A stretch of 64,000 nucleotides of DNA. Source: Porticoccus sp041395745. GTDB taxonomy: Bacteria; Pseudomonadota; Gammaproteobacteria; Pseudomonadales; Porticoccaceae. Under the pieces are notes generated by a model that searched no databases, was not told the DNA's origin, and saw only the letters and a list, made by a program, of their open reading frames with translations. This document shows, piece after piece, positions 45,153 through 53,140 of this stretch; positions within the stretch are counted from its first letter, which is position 1; each line of letters opens with the position of its first letter. Made by a program: the position numbers and the translations under genes. Location: the NCBI GenBank assembly GCA_041395745.1, contig JAWKZV010000002.1:496001-560000 (forward strand), given 5' to 3'.

Positions 45153-45425
45153 ATGAAACCGCCGTGCTATATCGACCTTAAACAGGCCCGGCAGGTCTTG
45201 TCCGGTATGGGCGTTGATCTGAATGACAGACAGATGAAGAGAGCCGCAGACAAGGACGCACAGGGGCGGAGGAAGCTGCCGTTCTTTGTTGATCCGATTG
45301 ACGGCAGGCTGAAAATCGAAAAGGGGGCTCTGGTATCAATCTATAACGAGTGCCGCGTTGAGGCAGAAAAGAACTCACACATAAAACCACGTTCACTATC
45401 GGAAACCTTTGATAAAAACAGGTAG
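45153..45425 (+). CDS. small protein upstream of integrase (possible excisionase-like)
   Basis: 90 aa. Segments CYIDLKQARQVLSGMGVDL and RKLPFFVDPIDGRLKIEKG are compatible with a MerR/excisionase-like DNA-binding fold, but motif support is thin. Its location 17 bases before an integrase gene favours a directionality-factor or accessory role. Confidence 0.4.
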   Translation: MKPPCYIDLKQARQVLSGMGVDLNDRQMKRAADKDAQGRRKLPFFVDPIDGRLKIEKGALVSIYNECRVEAEKNSHIKPRSLSETFDKNR

Positions 45426-45442
45426 AAAGGCTATGGAAAGCT

Positions 45443-46615
45443 ATGGCAGACATAAGAAAACGACAAGGAAAGAAAGGCGTTACCTATCAGGTACGCTATC
45501 AGGATGAAACCTCAAAGTCCGGCTACTCCTTTGCCACTTTCAAAACGATGAAAGAGGCAAGGGCTTTTACTGAAAACTCTACTGAGTGGAAAGCCAATTC
45601 TTCCAATGATTCCATGACGGTAGAAGAGGCCATTGATCTCTGGCTTGATATTTGTGAGAAAGAAGGTCTGAATGGTCGAGAGCCAATCTCATATTACACA
45701 TTAAAAAATTACCGCTATCGCGCTGAATTCATTAAGCAATACCATTGGGGTAAGGCTCTTGCCGAATTAACACCGCCGGATGTGGTGAACTTTCGTTCCT
45801 GGCTTCTGAAAAGCGATTACAGCCGTGAGCTTTCACGCAAGATTTTGGCATCATTGCAATCGGTTGTGAAAGAAATGAGCCTTCGTGGATACATATCCCA
45901 CAACGTGGCAGCGGGTATCAGCATTCGGCAAGACTCTCGGTTCAATGAACCGGTAACGATACCTAGTAGAACCGATATTGCCGCACTTCTTGCCGCAGCG
46001 GATCGACTGGCTAAATCCAACAACAAGCAAATAGCGCAAACATGGCAACGTTATCGACCTATGCTCTACCTTGCCATTGACTCAGGGATGAGGCCACAAG
46101 AGTATCTCGCTGCGTCAATATCATGTCTTACCGATAATGGAATTTATGTTGAGAGAGCGATTGAAGGAAGTGGTTATGCTATTTCTGTAACTAAAACCCC
46201 TGCGGGACGTAGGTTCATTGAACTCAGCCAAACGACTATTACTTTACTTCGTGAATACATTGACCAGCACACTCTAGAAAATGACTACGATTTGATTTTC
46301 CCTTCTCTGGAAGGTAAATGGCAGTGCCGTAAGAATTGGCAAAGAAGAGGCTTTAACGTGGCTTGCATAGAAGCTGGGCTGGCGGAAGAGCATAAAGTAA
46401 AGGGTGCAACAGTTATAAAGCCAAAATACAGGCCTTACCATTTAAGGCATTTTTACGCCTCGATGCTTTTTGAAAAGAAGGTAAATTTGAAAAAGATTCA
46501 GGTCTTGATGGGGCATTCAAATATTGAAACGACATTGAATGTTTATGGACATCTTCTGGACGATGATTTAAACATGAAAGTGAAGGGCAGTGGCATACTT
46601 GACGAGATAGCGTGA
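45443..46615 (+). CDS. tyrosine recombinase/integrase (second, tRNA-Pro-type)
   Basis: 390 aa. An arm-binding N-terminus (KRQGKKGVTYQVRYQDE), core-binding domain (about 60-170) and catalytic domain are present with R in DSGMRPQEYL, HLRHFYAS and GHSNIETTLNVYGH (His and Tyr nucleophile). Thus all catalytic residues are present. Directly downstream is a 46-base fragment matching the 3' half of tRNA-Pro(GGG), with repeats GTGGCAAATTTGTGGCA on both sides, so it probably targeted that tRNA. Inside the larger element it marks an older, nested integration. Confidence 0.92.
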   Translation: MADIRKRQGKKGVTYQVRYQDETSKSGYSFATFKTMKEARAFTENSTEWKANSSNDSMTVEEAIDLWLDICEKEGLNGREPISYYTLKNYRYRAEFIKQYHWGKALAELTPPDVVNFRSWLLKSDYSRELSRKILASLQSVVKEMSLRGYISHNVAAGISIRQDSRFNEPVTIPSRTDIAALLAAADRLAKSNNKQIAQTWQRYRPMLYLAIDSGMRPQEYLAASISCLTDNGIYVERAIEGSGYAISVTKTPAGRRFIELSQTTITLLREYIDQHTLENDYDLIFPSLEGKWQCRKNWQRRGFNVACIEAGLAEEHKVKGATVIKPKYRPYHLRHFYASMLFEKKVNLKKIQVLMGHSNIETTLNVYGHLLDDDLNMKVKGSGILDEIA

Positions 46616-46619
46616 TTTC

Positions 46620-46641
46620 TGTGGCAAATTTGTGGCAAAAA
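46620..46641 (+). repeat. recombinase arm-site repeat, copy 1
   Basis: TGTGGCAAATTTGTGGCAAA occurs here, directly after the integrase stop codon, and again at about 46853-46872. An inverted version, TTTGCCACAAATTT, lies at about 46783-46796. Two direct and one inverted copy bracketing an att fragment are typical of integrase arm-binding sites. Confidence 0.7.
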
Positions 46642-46677
46642 ATTGCTAGGAACCTCAGAAAAAAGCCGTTTTTATTT

Positions 46678-46723
<46 letters not shown>

Positions 46724-46760
46724 TAATAAAAACAATAAGTTAGCTGAAAAATATGTAAAG

Positions 46761-46782
46761 AAATGGCCCTTCGGGGCCATTT
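46761..46782 (+). terminator. terminator after the tRNA-Pro fragment
   Basis: AAATGGCCC-TTCG-GGGCCATTT, a 9-bp stem with a stable UUCG-type loop followed by Ts, 38 bases beyond the tRNA end. It is probably the original terminator of the donor tRNA-Pro gene. Confidence 0.8.
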
Positions 46783-46887
46783 TTGCCACAAATTTACTGT
46801 CCTTTGTAACCCGCAGAAATCCGCCATTGTCCGGATGAGGCTTTTTCGGCTTGTGGCAAATTTGTGGCAAAAATGGAATGAAGATTT

Positions 46888-47490
46888 TTATTTTTTGGGC
46901 AGTGAAAGAAAGCTTGTTTTGGGAAGAAGGCCTTTTGTAGAGGAGGGGGAACCTGAACTTTTGGCAGATGATTTTGATTTTCCCTGACCGGCTTTCAAAC
47001 TTGATAAAGTGCCGGTTATTTCTCCCCCTGTTCCACAAATATCGGTACAGCGATGGTAGGGTTTTCCATTTGGCATTGTTGATGTTCTGCCATAACAGAC
47101 ATATTCGTTGCAAGCTCCGCAATGGACAAAATTTCGTATATCCAATCCCTCATCCTTACACCAGGGACAATGCCAGCTTTGCATTGGGAGAGTGCTTATA
47201 TCAATATTTTTTGCCTTTGTGCGGCCTCCATTATGCTGAGTTGCATACTGATCCAGATCACTTGTCTTGGTAATGGAGGTAAGAACAAAGGGCTGCTTTT
47301 TATCTTCTTTTTCAAAAGTTACCGCAAAGCCCCTGCCGTTTCTGGCACACCGGAAATTGATGGCGACACATTCCGGCTTCGGTGCAAAGAAGCTCTTGCG
47401 CGAAGCCTTTTCCACGCGCTTTTTATCCTTATCGAGTATGGCGTTAAGTTCCTTGCGCATATCTGCCGGATTGGTGATGTCCTTTTTCAT
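46888..47490 (-). CDS. zinc-ribbon-type hypothetical protein in transfer module
   Basis: 200 aa. An N-terminal charged region is followed by a Cys-rich core (WHCPWCKDEG, VHCGACNEYVC and a further RCTDICGTG, about 100-155) that fits a zinc ribbon, and then a Ser/Lys-rich tail. It overlaps the J-domain gene by 4 bases. Found with the DnaJ-like gene in the mobilization block; exact role unknown. Confidence 0.6.
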   Translation of the reverse strand: MKKDITNPADMRKELNAILDKDKKRVEKASRKSFFAPKPECVAINFRCARNGRGFAVTFEKEDKKQPFVLTSITKTSDLDQYATQHNGGRTKAKNIDISTLPMQSWHCPWCKDEGLDIRNFVHCGACNEYVCYGRTSTMPNGKPYHRCTDICGTGGEITGTLSSLKAGQGKSKSSAKSSGSPSSTKGLLPKTSFLSLPKK

Positions 47491-48113
47491 TTCCAGTTTC
47501 TCCTTTGCCGGATTAGACGGACGGCATCATTCACCTGTTTGGAAAAGTAATCGGTCGGGCATCCCCTGTCAGGGTGGACGATGGCAGAAAGCCGCCGGTA
47601 GGCCGCTTTGAATTCCTGTTCGCTAAAGCCTTGTTCAAGGCCGAGCATTTCAAGGGCTTCGCTGTACTGATCTCGCTTATGGGGTGTGAGGGTTTCATCT
47701 TCTGCCTCCTCATCTTCCATCCAGCGCCGGAAGTGATCCCAATCCTTGAACCTGGCGCGGTGCTTGTTGTAATAGGCCCTTAAATCGCGCTCTCTGGCAG
47801 CTTGTAATTTATAGTCTATGGCCGCGCCATGGATATATTTCGCATAGAGGCTGCCCTTGTACCAAATGACTCCGCAGAGCCACGCCAGGCCGCGAAAGGG
47901 GATTTGAATGAGCGTTGAAAGCCCTTCCGCACATTTGGTGGCGGCGACTTCCGCTCCGTTTGATACGGCATCTATGGCCCATTCTCCGAAAACTCTGACC
48001 ACTCCGATAAGAAAGGAGACAACGGCCCAGCATAGGGCGATAAAAATGATCCATCCCAGGAGAGGCCAGTTTCCCGGTAATACGTTGATGGTCTCTTTGA
48101 TGACTTCCCACAT
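47487..48113 (-). CDS. membrane J-domain protein
   Basis: 208 aa. Two hydrophobic segments lie near the N-terminus (WPLLGWIIFIALCWAVVSFL and a Gly/Trp-rich stretch). A C-terminal J-domain holds MLGLEQGFSEQEFKAAYRRL and the HPD motif in IVHPDRG, so it can presumably recruit an Hsp70. Membrane J-proteins next to coupling-protein genes suggest a role in transfer complexes (inference). Confidence 0.75.
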   Translation of the reverse strand: MWEVIKETINVLPGNWPLLGWIIFIALCWAVVSFLIGVVRVFGEWAIDAVSNGAEVAATKCAEGLSTLIQIPFRGLAWLCGVIWYKGSLYAKYIHGAAIDYKLQAARERDLRAYYNKHRARFKDWDHFRRWMEDEEAEDETLTPHKRDQYSEALEMLGLEQGFSEQEFKAAYRRLSAIVHPDRGCPTDYFSKQVNDAVRLIRQRRNWK

Positions 48114-48122
48114 GGCTTGAGA

Positions 48123-48596
48123 CTAGAAGGGGAGATCATCGTCAATATCAGGAGGTGGGCTGCCTGGACTCTTCTCGCTGGTTTTACCTTTTTTAGGGCT
48201 TTGGGCCTCTGATGTTATGCCCTCATATTCTTCTTCAATTTCCTTTTTTAAATCATCGGGCATTTCCGGTGTGAGGCCATCCGGAAGCTCTATGACCAGC
48301 TTTTCCATAAACTGCCCCTCTGCCGGTTCATCTGTATCCTCTTCCCCGTCATAGTCGCTATCTGCGGTACCTATCGCATAGATTCTGGCATCGGGGTGTT
48401 TTGTTATCGCTTCCAGAAAGTCTCTGGCTTCCTTCCAAAGGCGCGCGACTTTTTCGTTTCCCTGGCTTTTGTGAACTGCGATTCCGCAGTCACAGATCTC
48501 CAGCCGCTCTTCATGAGAGGCGGATTCGCGGATGATCTCATCGGCGATGAGAAAGGCACGGTATTTGACCTTGAGAGTGACTTGTTTGCCGGTCAT
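48123..48596 (-). CDS. hypothetical acidic protein
   Basis: 157 aa. It begins MTGKQVTLKVKYRAFLIADE, with a Glu/Asp-rich C-terminal half (DSDYDGEEDTDEPAEGQFME) ending in a DDDLPF-type acidic tip like that of SSB-interacting proteins. No enzymatic motif. Part of the minus-strand mobilization operon. Confidence 0.55.
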   Translation of the reverse strand: MTGKQVTLKVKYRAFLIADEIIRESASHEERLEICDCGIAVHKSQGNEKVARLWKEARDFLEAITKHPDARIYAIGTADSDYDGEEDTDEPAEGQFMEKLVIELPDGLTPEMPDDLKKEIEEEYEGITSEAQSPKKGKTSEKSPGSPPPDIDDDLPF

Positions 48597-48622
48597 CTTT
48601 CTATTCCCCTGAATGTGCTTTG

Positions 48623-48946
48623 CTATTGGGGTACTTTGTACTTGCCGCCAATGCCGTAGCGGGCAATAACGGCTTCATCAACCTGCGGAAAAATCTCTGT
48701 GACCAGCACATAGCACCCATAGGCCATAGAGGCCGCAAGGAGCGTTCGGGCAACCAAAAGCCCAAGACTGTGCCGGAAATATGTCCAGTTGATTTGTTTG
48801 CCAACCTTGCCCCAGTCAGTGATGGCGGCCTCTTGGCCGGGAGAGGGCACTTGCACTGTCTGATCTTGAATGCCTTTGTCCCGATGTGTGGCCTCCCGTC
48901 TTTCCCGTGCCTGCCTTTCCGCTTTGGTTTCGCCTTGTATATCCAC
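48623..48946 (-). CDS. small membrane-associated protein
   Basis: 107 aa. A charged N-terminus (MDIQGETKAERQARERREAT) precedes one hydrophobic segment (LGLLVARTLLAASMAYGCYVL). It lies between the acidic gene and the next membrane protein gene in the mobilization operon. No family recognised. Confidence 0.5.
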   Translation of the reverse strand: MDIQGETKAERQARERREATHRDKGIQDQTVQVPSPGQEAAITDWGKVGKQINWTYFRHSLGLLVARTLLAASMAYGCYVLVTEIFPQVDEAVIARYGIGGKYKVPQ

Positions 48947-48951
48947 GGCAG

Positions 48952-49542
48952 TTACCCTGTCATATCCATTTCATTGACCGCCTGCTTCATCATGTTGAGC
49001 CGCATCGCCATGCGTTTGGTCATATTCGGGGCGTTATAAAGGGACGCAATGACAATGCGTTTATCTTCCACATAAAGGACGAGCTGTTTTGTGGCGGTGT
49101 AAAGCGCGGGTTTCTTTGCGAACTTCTCAGGGTTAAGACGCCGGTTCTCGATCTCGGCAATGGCTTCCGGGTGGTCTTCTTCAAAAAATCCGTATTGCGA
49201 GGTCACATAGGTCTTATGAAAAAGCAGGCCGCCAACCTTGACCCATTCGGGAGAAATAACCACATCAACCCGTGGCCCAAAGCAAAGCCGTGCCATAAGC
49301 ATGGGAAGGTGGAGTAGTTCAACAAACGCCCAGATCAGCATGGCAGCCAGAAGAATTATTCCTACTTCTCCATTCCACCCTGACTCCAGCCACATCCCGA
49401 AGCCAAAGAAGACGCAGACAATAATAAAAACCCTTATGGAGCCATTTGCGAGCTGGAAGAATTCCGGGCTGATGATTTTGCCATGGAGCCTTAAGGCCTT
49501 TGTGCCATAGGCGGGGCCGTAGGTGTACCAGTCCCTAAACAT
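48952..49542 (-). CDS. membrane protein of mobilization operon
   Basis: 196 aa with two hydrophobic helices (about 36-80: IRVFIIVCVFFGFGMWL and GIILLAAMLIWAFVELL) and a C-terminal soluble domain. The gene start overlaps the end of the coupling-ATPase gene by 8 bases, so the two are translationally linked. A plausible role is as membrane partner of that ATPase. Confidence 0.6.
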   Translation of the reverse strand: MFRDWYTYGPAYGTKALRLHGKIISPEFFQLANGSIRVFIIVCVFFGFGMWLESGWNGEVGIILLAAMLIWAFVELLHLPMLMARLCFGPRVDVVISPEWVKVGGLLFHKTYVTSQYGFFEEDHPEAIAEIENRRLNPEKFAKKPALYTATKQLVLYVEDKRIVIASLYNAPNMTKRMAMRLNMMKQAVNEMDMTG

Positions 49543-51022
49543 CCGGTGGCTCCTGATACTTGCCGTTAAAGAAACTATCCGCGTAATACTCGATCCGTTC
49601 CAGTATGAGCGGAGCTTTTCCCGCCTCGATCACGAGCTGGCGGTCATGAATGCCGTCACGGGCGAAGAACCGGCTTGCTTCTTCGCCTGTTATGAGGTCG
49701 TGGACTTCCAGAGACCATGAAAGACCTGTGCGGTCGTGGCCGCTTTCACGCACCGAGACATCGCTTTTTCGTGTCACGATGAGGGAGGTTTTCCCTAGCC
49801 GCTTCTGGATAAACTCAAGGGTCGTGACATCGTTGTTGCCAAAGAAGATCAGGATGCCCGCATTGCCCATAAAGGTTTCCCAGCGTTCCTTGTAGATGGC
49901 TTTGAGCTGGGAGATGTCCTGTATAACGGTCATCAGCTTGACCCCGAAGCCTGCGATCTGACCGGCTGCCACTTCGATCTGGCGCATATGGCCGAGGACG
50001 GGGAATTCATCAAGGCAGAGCAAAACGGGAACTTCCGGCTTTTGTGCTTCCCTCTCCAGAGCCTCAAGGGCCAGATTGACGAAGAGGCGGAACCAGCGGT
50101 TACAGGTGGACATCCTGCCTGCGGGTAGACATAGATAAATCGTCATGCCGTGGGGAGCGGTTTTAAGCTCTGATAGATCAAACTTGTGGCCGGATAGCAC
50201 CTTCCGCATAGCCTTGTAATCCAGAAACTTGGTGTGGCGGCGTAACGTTGAAAGAACCGAACCTCTTTCGTCTCCGGGCTTATCGAAAAAATCGGCGGCA
50301 GAAGCTTCCAGAGCTGCCGTCAGATCGCTATCAATGGCCTCGTGGTGTTTCGCGTTGTCTTCAAACTCATTTTTGAGGAAATCGAGTGAGCCTTTGCCGC
50401 GTTGCTGCTGGTAACGACCGGAGATCAAATCCCGCACCGTAACCAGATTGCGCTCTTCATCCTGATAGTGCTGGCTGGTTGCCACGTGCAGGATCACACC
50501 TTCCAGAAAATTTCGGGCGCTGTCATCCCAGTGGGTGTCACCGCCGCTTGGGACAATCAGGGCGTCGGCAATCAGCCCCGCATCTTCAATGATGGTGGGA
50601 GAGCCGGAATAGAGCATGGACAGGGGATTAAAGGCGGCAAGATAGTCAGAAACCGACGGGTCTGCCTTGCCGAACGGATCAAGGACGAATACCCGCTGTT
50701 GCAAACCTTCTGCCCGCCGTCTGGCTGTAATGCTGGCAAGTTCCGCTTTAGGGTCAATGGCAAGGACTGAGCCCTGATACTCGATCAGGTTCGGAACGAT
50801 GATGGAAACGCCCTTGCCAGACCGGGAACCGGCGCAGAGGACAACATGGCGGTCGTCCTTGATCCCGACCAGGTGGCCCATAAGCTGGCCGAGAAATATC
50901 TTGCTGCCATCAAAGCGGTAATCGGGATTACCGGCAACCGTCAGGGGATCGCGCCACTGTGCATCCGGTGGTTTTTCATCCTTGATGCCGGGGACGCCGC
51001 GTGGCAGGTCTTCCATTACCAC
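49535..51022 (-). CDS. traG: VirD4/TraG-type coupling ATPase
   Basis: 495 aa type IV coupling-protein family. Walker A GSRSGKG (65-71), Walker B VLLCLDEFPVLGH (about 325-338), and the TraG/VirD4 patterns AIDPKAELASITA and FVLDPFGKAD are visible. Unlike VirD4 or TraG of complete systems, no N-terminal transmembrane segment precedes the P-loop. The membrane gene overlapping its 3' end could supply the anchor. It would deliver the relaxase-DNA complex to a helper's secretion channel. Confidence 0.9.
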   Translation of the reverse strand: MVMEDLPRGVPGIKDEKPPDAQWRDPLTVAGNPDYRFDGSKIFLGQLMGHLVGIKDDRHVVLCAGSRSGKGVSIIVPNLIEYQGSVLAIDPKAELASITARRRAEGLQQRVFVLDPFGKADPSVSDYLAAFNPLSMLYSGSPTIIEDAGLIADALIVPSGGDTHWDDSARNFLEGVILHVATSQHYQDEERNLVTVRDLISGRYQQQRGKGSLDFLKNEFEDNAKHHEAIDSDLTAALEASAADFFDKPGDERGSVLSTLRRHTKFLDYKAMRKVLSGHKFDLSELKTAPHGMTIYLCLPAGRMSTCNRWFRLFVNLALEALEREAQKPEVPVLLCLDEFPVLGHMRQIEVAAGQIAGFGVKLMTVIQDISQLKAIYKERWETFMGNAGILIFFGNNDVTTLEFIQKRLGKTSLIVTRKSDVSVRESGHDRTGLSWSLEVHDLITGEEASRFFARDGIHDRQLVIEAGKAPLILERIEYYADSFFNGKYQEPPDV

Positions 51023-51459
51023 GGGGCATTACTCGCTTTGCTGTCTTGACGGGGGAAGAGGCGCTAGCAACAGACCCCCAAGGCCTGTCGTCGCTTTGAT
51101 TGAAAACGCAGTGGGAGAAAGACCGGTTTTCCGGTGGAAAGGCTCCATGCCGACATCCTTGTTGAGTCCATGTTGCTAGCCTTAAAAAGATAGTCTGGCA
51201 GAACAAATCTCGCCAGAAGCTTTTCCTTCCGGTGGTGTGGTCTCTTGCTGAACATGGCCCTTTTACATGGCAGGCAACCGGCAATCACCATAGCCATCCT
51301 TCACTTCACTTGACCATGCAGGCGGAAAACCGCTGCGCTAGATCAATTTCCGGCCCGCTTAACCGTGTAGTTCATTGATCTTTTTCCGCCTGCATGGTCT
51401 GGGCGCTGCGTTGTCGGCTGGCAATGGTGCCGGTCGCTTCAACGTAAAAGGAGAACATC
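51023..51459. other. gene-free gap with a nested palindrome
   Basis: About 430 bases between the coupling ATPase gene and the next plus-strand gene. The only clear structure is the nested inverted repeat at 51312-51399, described separately; other ORFs here are not supported. Confidence 0.45.
51312..51399. repeat. nested inverted repeat, possible transfer or control site
   Basis: Outer arms GACCATGCAGGCGGAAAA (51312-51329) and its exact complement (51382-51399), 18 bp with a 52-base interior. Inside, GATCAAT (51341-51347) pairs with ATTGATC (51374-51380). The perfect 18-bp arms suggest a functional site rather than chance. Confidence 0.75.
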
Positions 51460-51693
51460 ATGTTCAATCAAACTGAAACCAAAGCCTCTAAAGGTGCAAA
51501 GCCTGCCGCAAGGATAGTTGCCTATCGTCACTATCAGGATAAAGACGGCAACGATAAGCATCATAAAGTGGAGGTAGGGGCAGCCTGGCCTACCGGAAAA
51601 GGCAACGGCCTTGCCTGTCAGTTCAAGATCGTCCCGGCTGAACTGCTGACCGGTGATTGCCAGCTTTATATCTTCCCCGTCGAAGACAAATAG
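51460..51693 (+). CDS. small hypothetical protein
   Basis: 77 aa, preceded by AAAGGAG. Basic N-terminus, then IVAYRHYQDKDGNDKHHKVEV and a beta-rich end (CQLYIFPVEDK). It resembles single-domain proteins in mobilizable elements; no function assigned. Followed by a strong terminator. Confidence 0.55.
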   Translation: MFNQTETKASKGAKPAARIVAYRHYQDKDGNDKHHKVEVGAAWPTGKGNGLACQFKIVPAELLTGDCQLYIFPVEDK

Positions 51694-51721
51694 CAGGCCG
51701 GGTAGGTAAAATCTTACATAC

Positions 51722-51749
51722 AAGAACAGCCCTTAAAAGGGCTGTTCTT
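51722..51749 (+). terminator. strong rho-independent terminator
   Basis: AAGAACAGCCCTT-AA-AAGGGCTGTTCTT, a perfect 13-bp stem with a T-rich tail (51748-51754), 28 bases after the 51460-51693 gene. Confidence 0.85.
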
Positions 51750-51751
51750 TC

Positions 51752-51973
51752 TTATCTAGGGTCGCAATAGCGTTCGACCAGTTTTTTGGAATTCTCTTCG
51801 TTTTCTTTAATAGCTTTCTGTATGTCGGCAGTTGACCCAGAGGCAGCACTCTTAAAAGGTGCAGCAACTAGTTGAAATGTTGATTTCACTTCCAGCTTGA
51901 TAGCGTCGATCAGAAAATTAAAGTAACCCCGTTTTTGGCTTTCTTTCGGCAAGGTTATTCCTTTCTCGTTCAT
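51752..51973 (-). CDS. hypothetical protein
   Basis: 73 aa, mostly helical (LIDAIKLEVKSTFQLVAAP and ADIQKAIKENEENSKKLVERY). Overlaps the next minus-strand gene by 4 bases. It has no recognised domain. Confidence 0.5.
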   Translation of the reverse strand: MNEKGITLPKESQKRGYFNFLIDAIKLEVKSTFQLVAAPFKSAASGSTADIQKAIKENEENSKKLVERYCDPR

Positions 51974-52233
51974 TCTGGTTCACTCCCAAGATGCTTCACT
52001 AGCTTCTTGGCTTGCATTAATAACAGCCAAAGAATCATGCCGAAGTCAATCAAAAAAATGATGTATTCGAGCAGTAGCAGTCCTTGCAGTATGAGAATGG
52101 GCAACTCCAATGCCTTCAGCCAGAGCATAAAAAAGTTCACTGCAACAGCCGCGCTTCCTACGGCTATGAATGCAATAACAGAAATAAGCACATCTACGAT
52201 AAATATCGTTAGGTGGTAGATGCTACTTTTCAT
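51970..52233 (-). CDS. membrane protein with two to three helices
   Basis: 87 aa from ATG 52233 (MKSSIYHLTIFIVDVLISV...); the frame extends to 52308 with other starts. Very hydrophobic: at least two helices (LTIFIVDVLISVIAFIAVGSA and ILQGLLLLEYIIFLIDFGMIL). Translationally coupled to the helical gene that follows. Unknown function. Confidence 0.5.
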   Translation of the reverse strand: MKSSIYHLTIFIVDVLISVIAFIAVGSAAVAVNFFMLWLKALELPILILQGLLLLEYIIFLIDFGMILWLLLMQAKKLVKHLGSEPE

Positions 52234-52308
52234 AATCATCCATTTGCGGTTATCCAGTTGTTTTAATCTAGTACAAGGAAGGTGTTTGATACAAATGGCA
52301 GAAATCAA

Positions 52309-52747
52309 GAATAGTCCTGATTCATTACGGGCTATAGGGGATCAGGCCGGACGGGGGAGGGTTGGGGCAGGCCAGGTAGGAGCGCAACACAACCCGAAGG
52401 CGCAATATGGAAATGAGGGGGGCTTCATTATTTTCTGGCGGGGGAGATTGAGACGGTCTATAGTGGAACGAGGAGGGCAGCGGCAGAATAAGGCGAACGC
52501 TGCCGCGTTTCGGGGAAGCCCCGAACCCCCAGACGGCTAACTTTATGTTAAACATTCGTCTGATAAGATGATGTTTAGCCTTACTGCAAGTTGTGTGCGG
52601 TCAGACCGTCTTCGACAGTCTTTGCCTTCCGGCACCGCACCAAACTTGGCAAGGGAGCCCGCTGCGCGCTCCCGTTGCATCCCTCCGGCAGGGCCGCCGT
52701 AAATCCTTATCTACGGCGTAAAGGAGCGGTTAGGTATAGGGAGATAC
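52309..52747. other. gene-free region upstream of mobC, oriT candidate
   Basis: About 440 bases between the hydrophobic gene and mobC with no credible coding frame. It has a G-rich tract (52345-52380), a hairpin TTCGGGG/CCCCGAA (52509-52525) and a TAAACAT/ATGTTTA inverted repeat (52549-52555 and 52571-52577). Origins of transfer of mobilizable elements typically lie just upstream of mobC and the relaxase gene, so this is the best place for oriT. The exact nick site is not determined. Confidence 0.55.
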
Positions 52748-53140
52748 ATGATGGCGAAACGCAAGAGCGAGAAGCGGGAGCGTGAAAAGCGCCTCACCGT
52801 CCGCTTCAACGATCAGGAGTATCGTGCGCTGCAAGATTTCGCTGACCGAGCCGGTCTGTCCCTGTCCGGCTATCTCCGCCATACCACTCTCAATACCAAA
52901 CCTCCCCGCCAATCCCATCGCCCTGTCAAAGACCACGAAAAGCTGGCCGCTCTTCTGGCAGGGATTGGCTCTGTTGGCAGCAATATCAACCAGCTTGCTT
53001 ATACTGCCAACTCAGGATCATGGCCTGAACGGGAACGCCTGGAGGAGGCGTGTGCCCATGTTCGGGAGATACGGGATCTGCTGATGGAGGCCTTGGGAAG
53101 GCAACCCATACCAGATCGCTTGTCAGGCCATGATCCTTAA
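52748..53140 (+). CDS. mobC: MobC-family relaxosome protein
   Basis: 130 aa. N-terminal ribbon-helix-helix-type segment (RLTVRFNDQEYRALQDFADRAGLSLSGYLRHT), then helices containing AGIGSVGSNINQLAYTAN, the hallmark of bacterial mobilization protein MobC. MobC opens the oriT to assist the relaxase. Its stop overlaps the relaxase start by 11 bases. Confidence 0.9.
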   Translation: MMAKRKSEKREREKRLTVRFNDQEYRALQDFADRAGLSLSGYLRHTTLNTKPPRQSHRPVKDHEKLAALLAGIGSVGSNINQLAYTANSGSWPERERLEEACAHVREIRDLLMEALGRQPIPDRLSGHDP

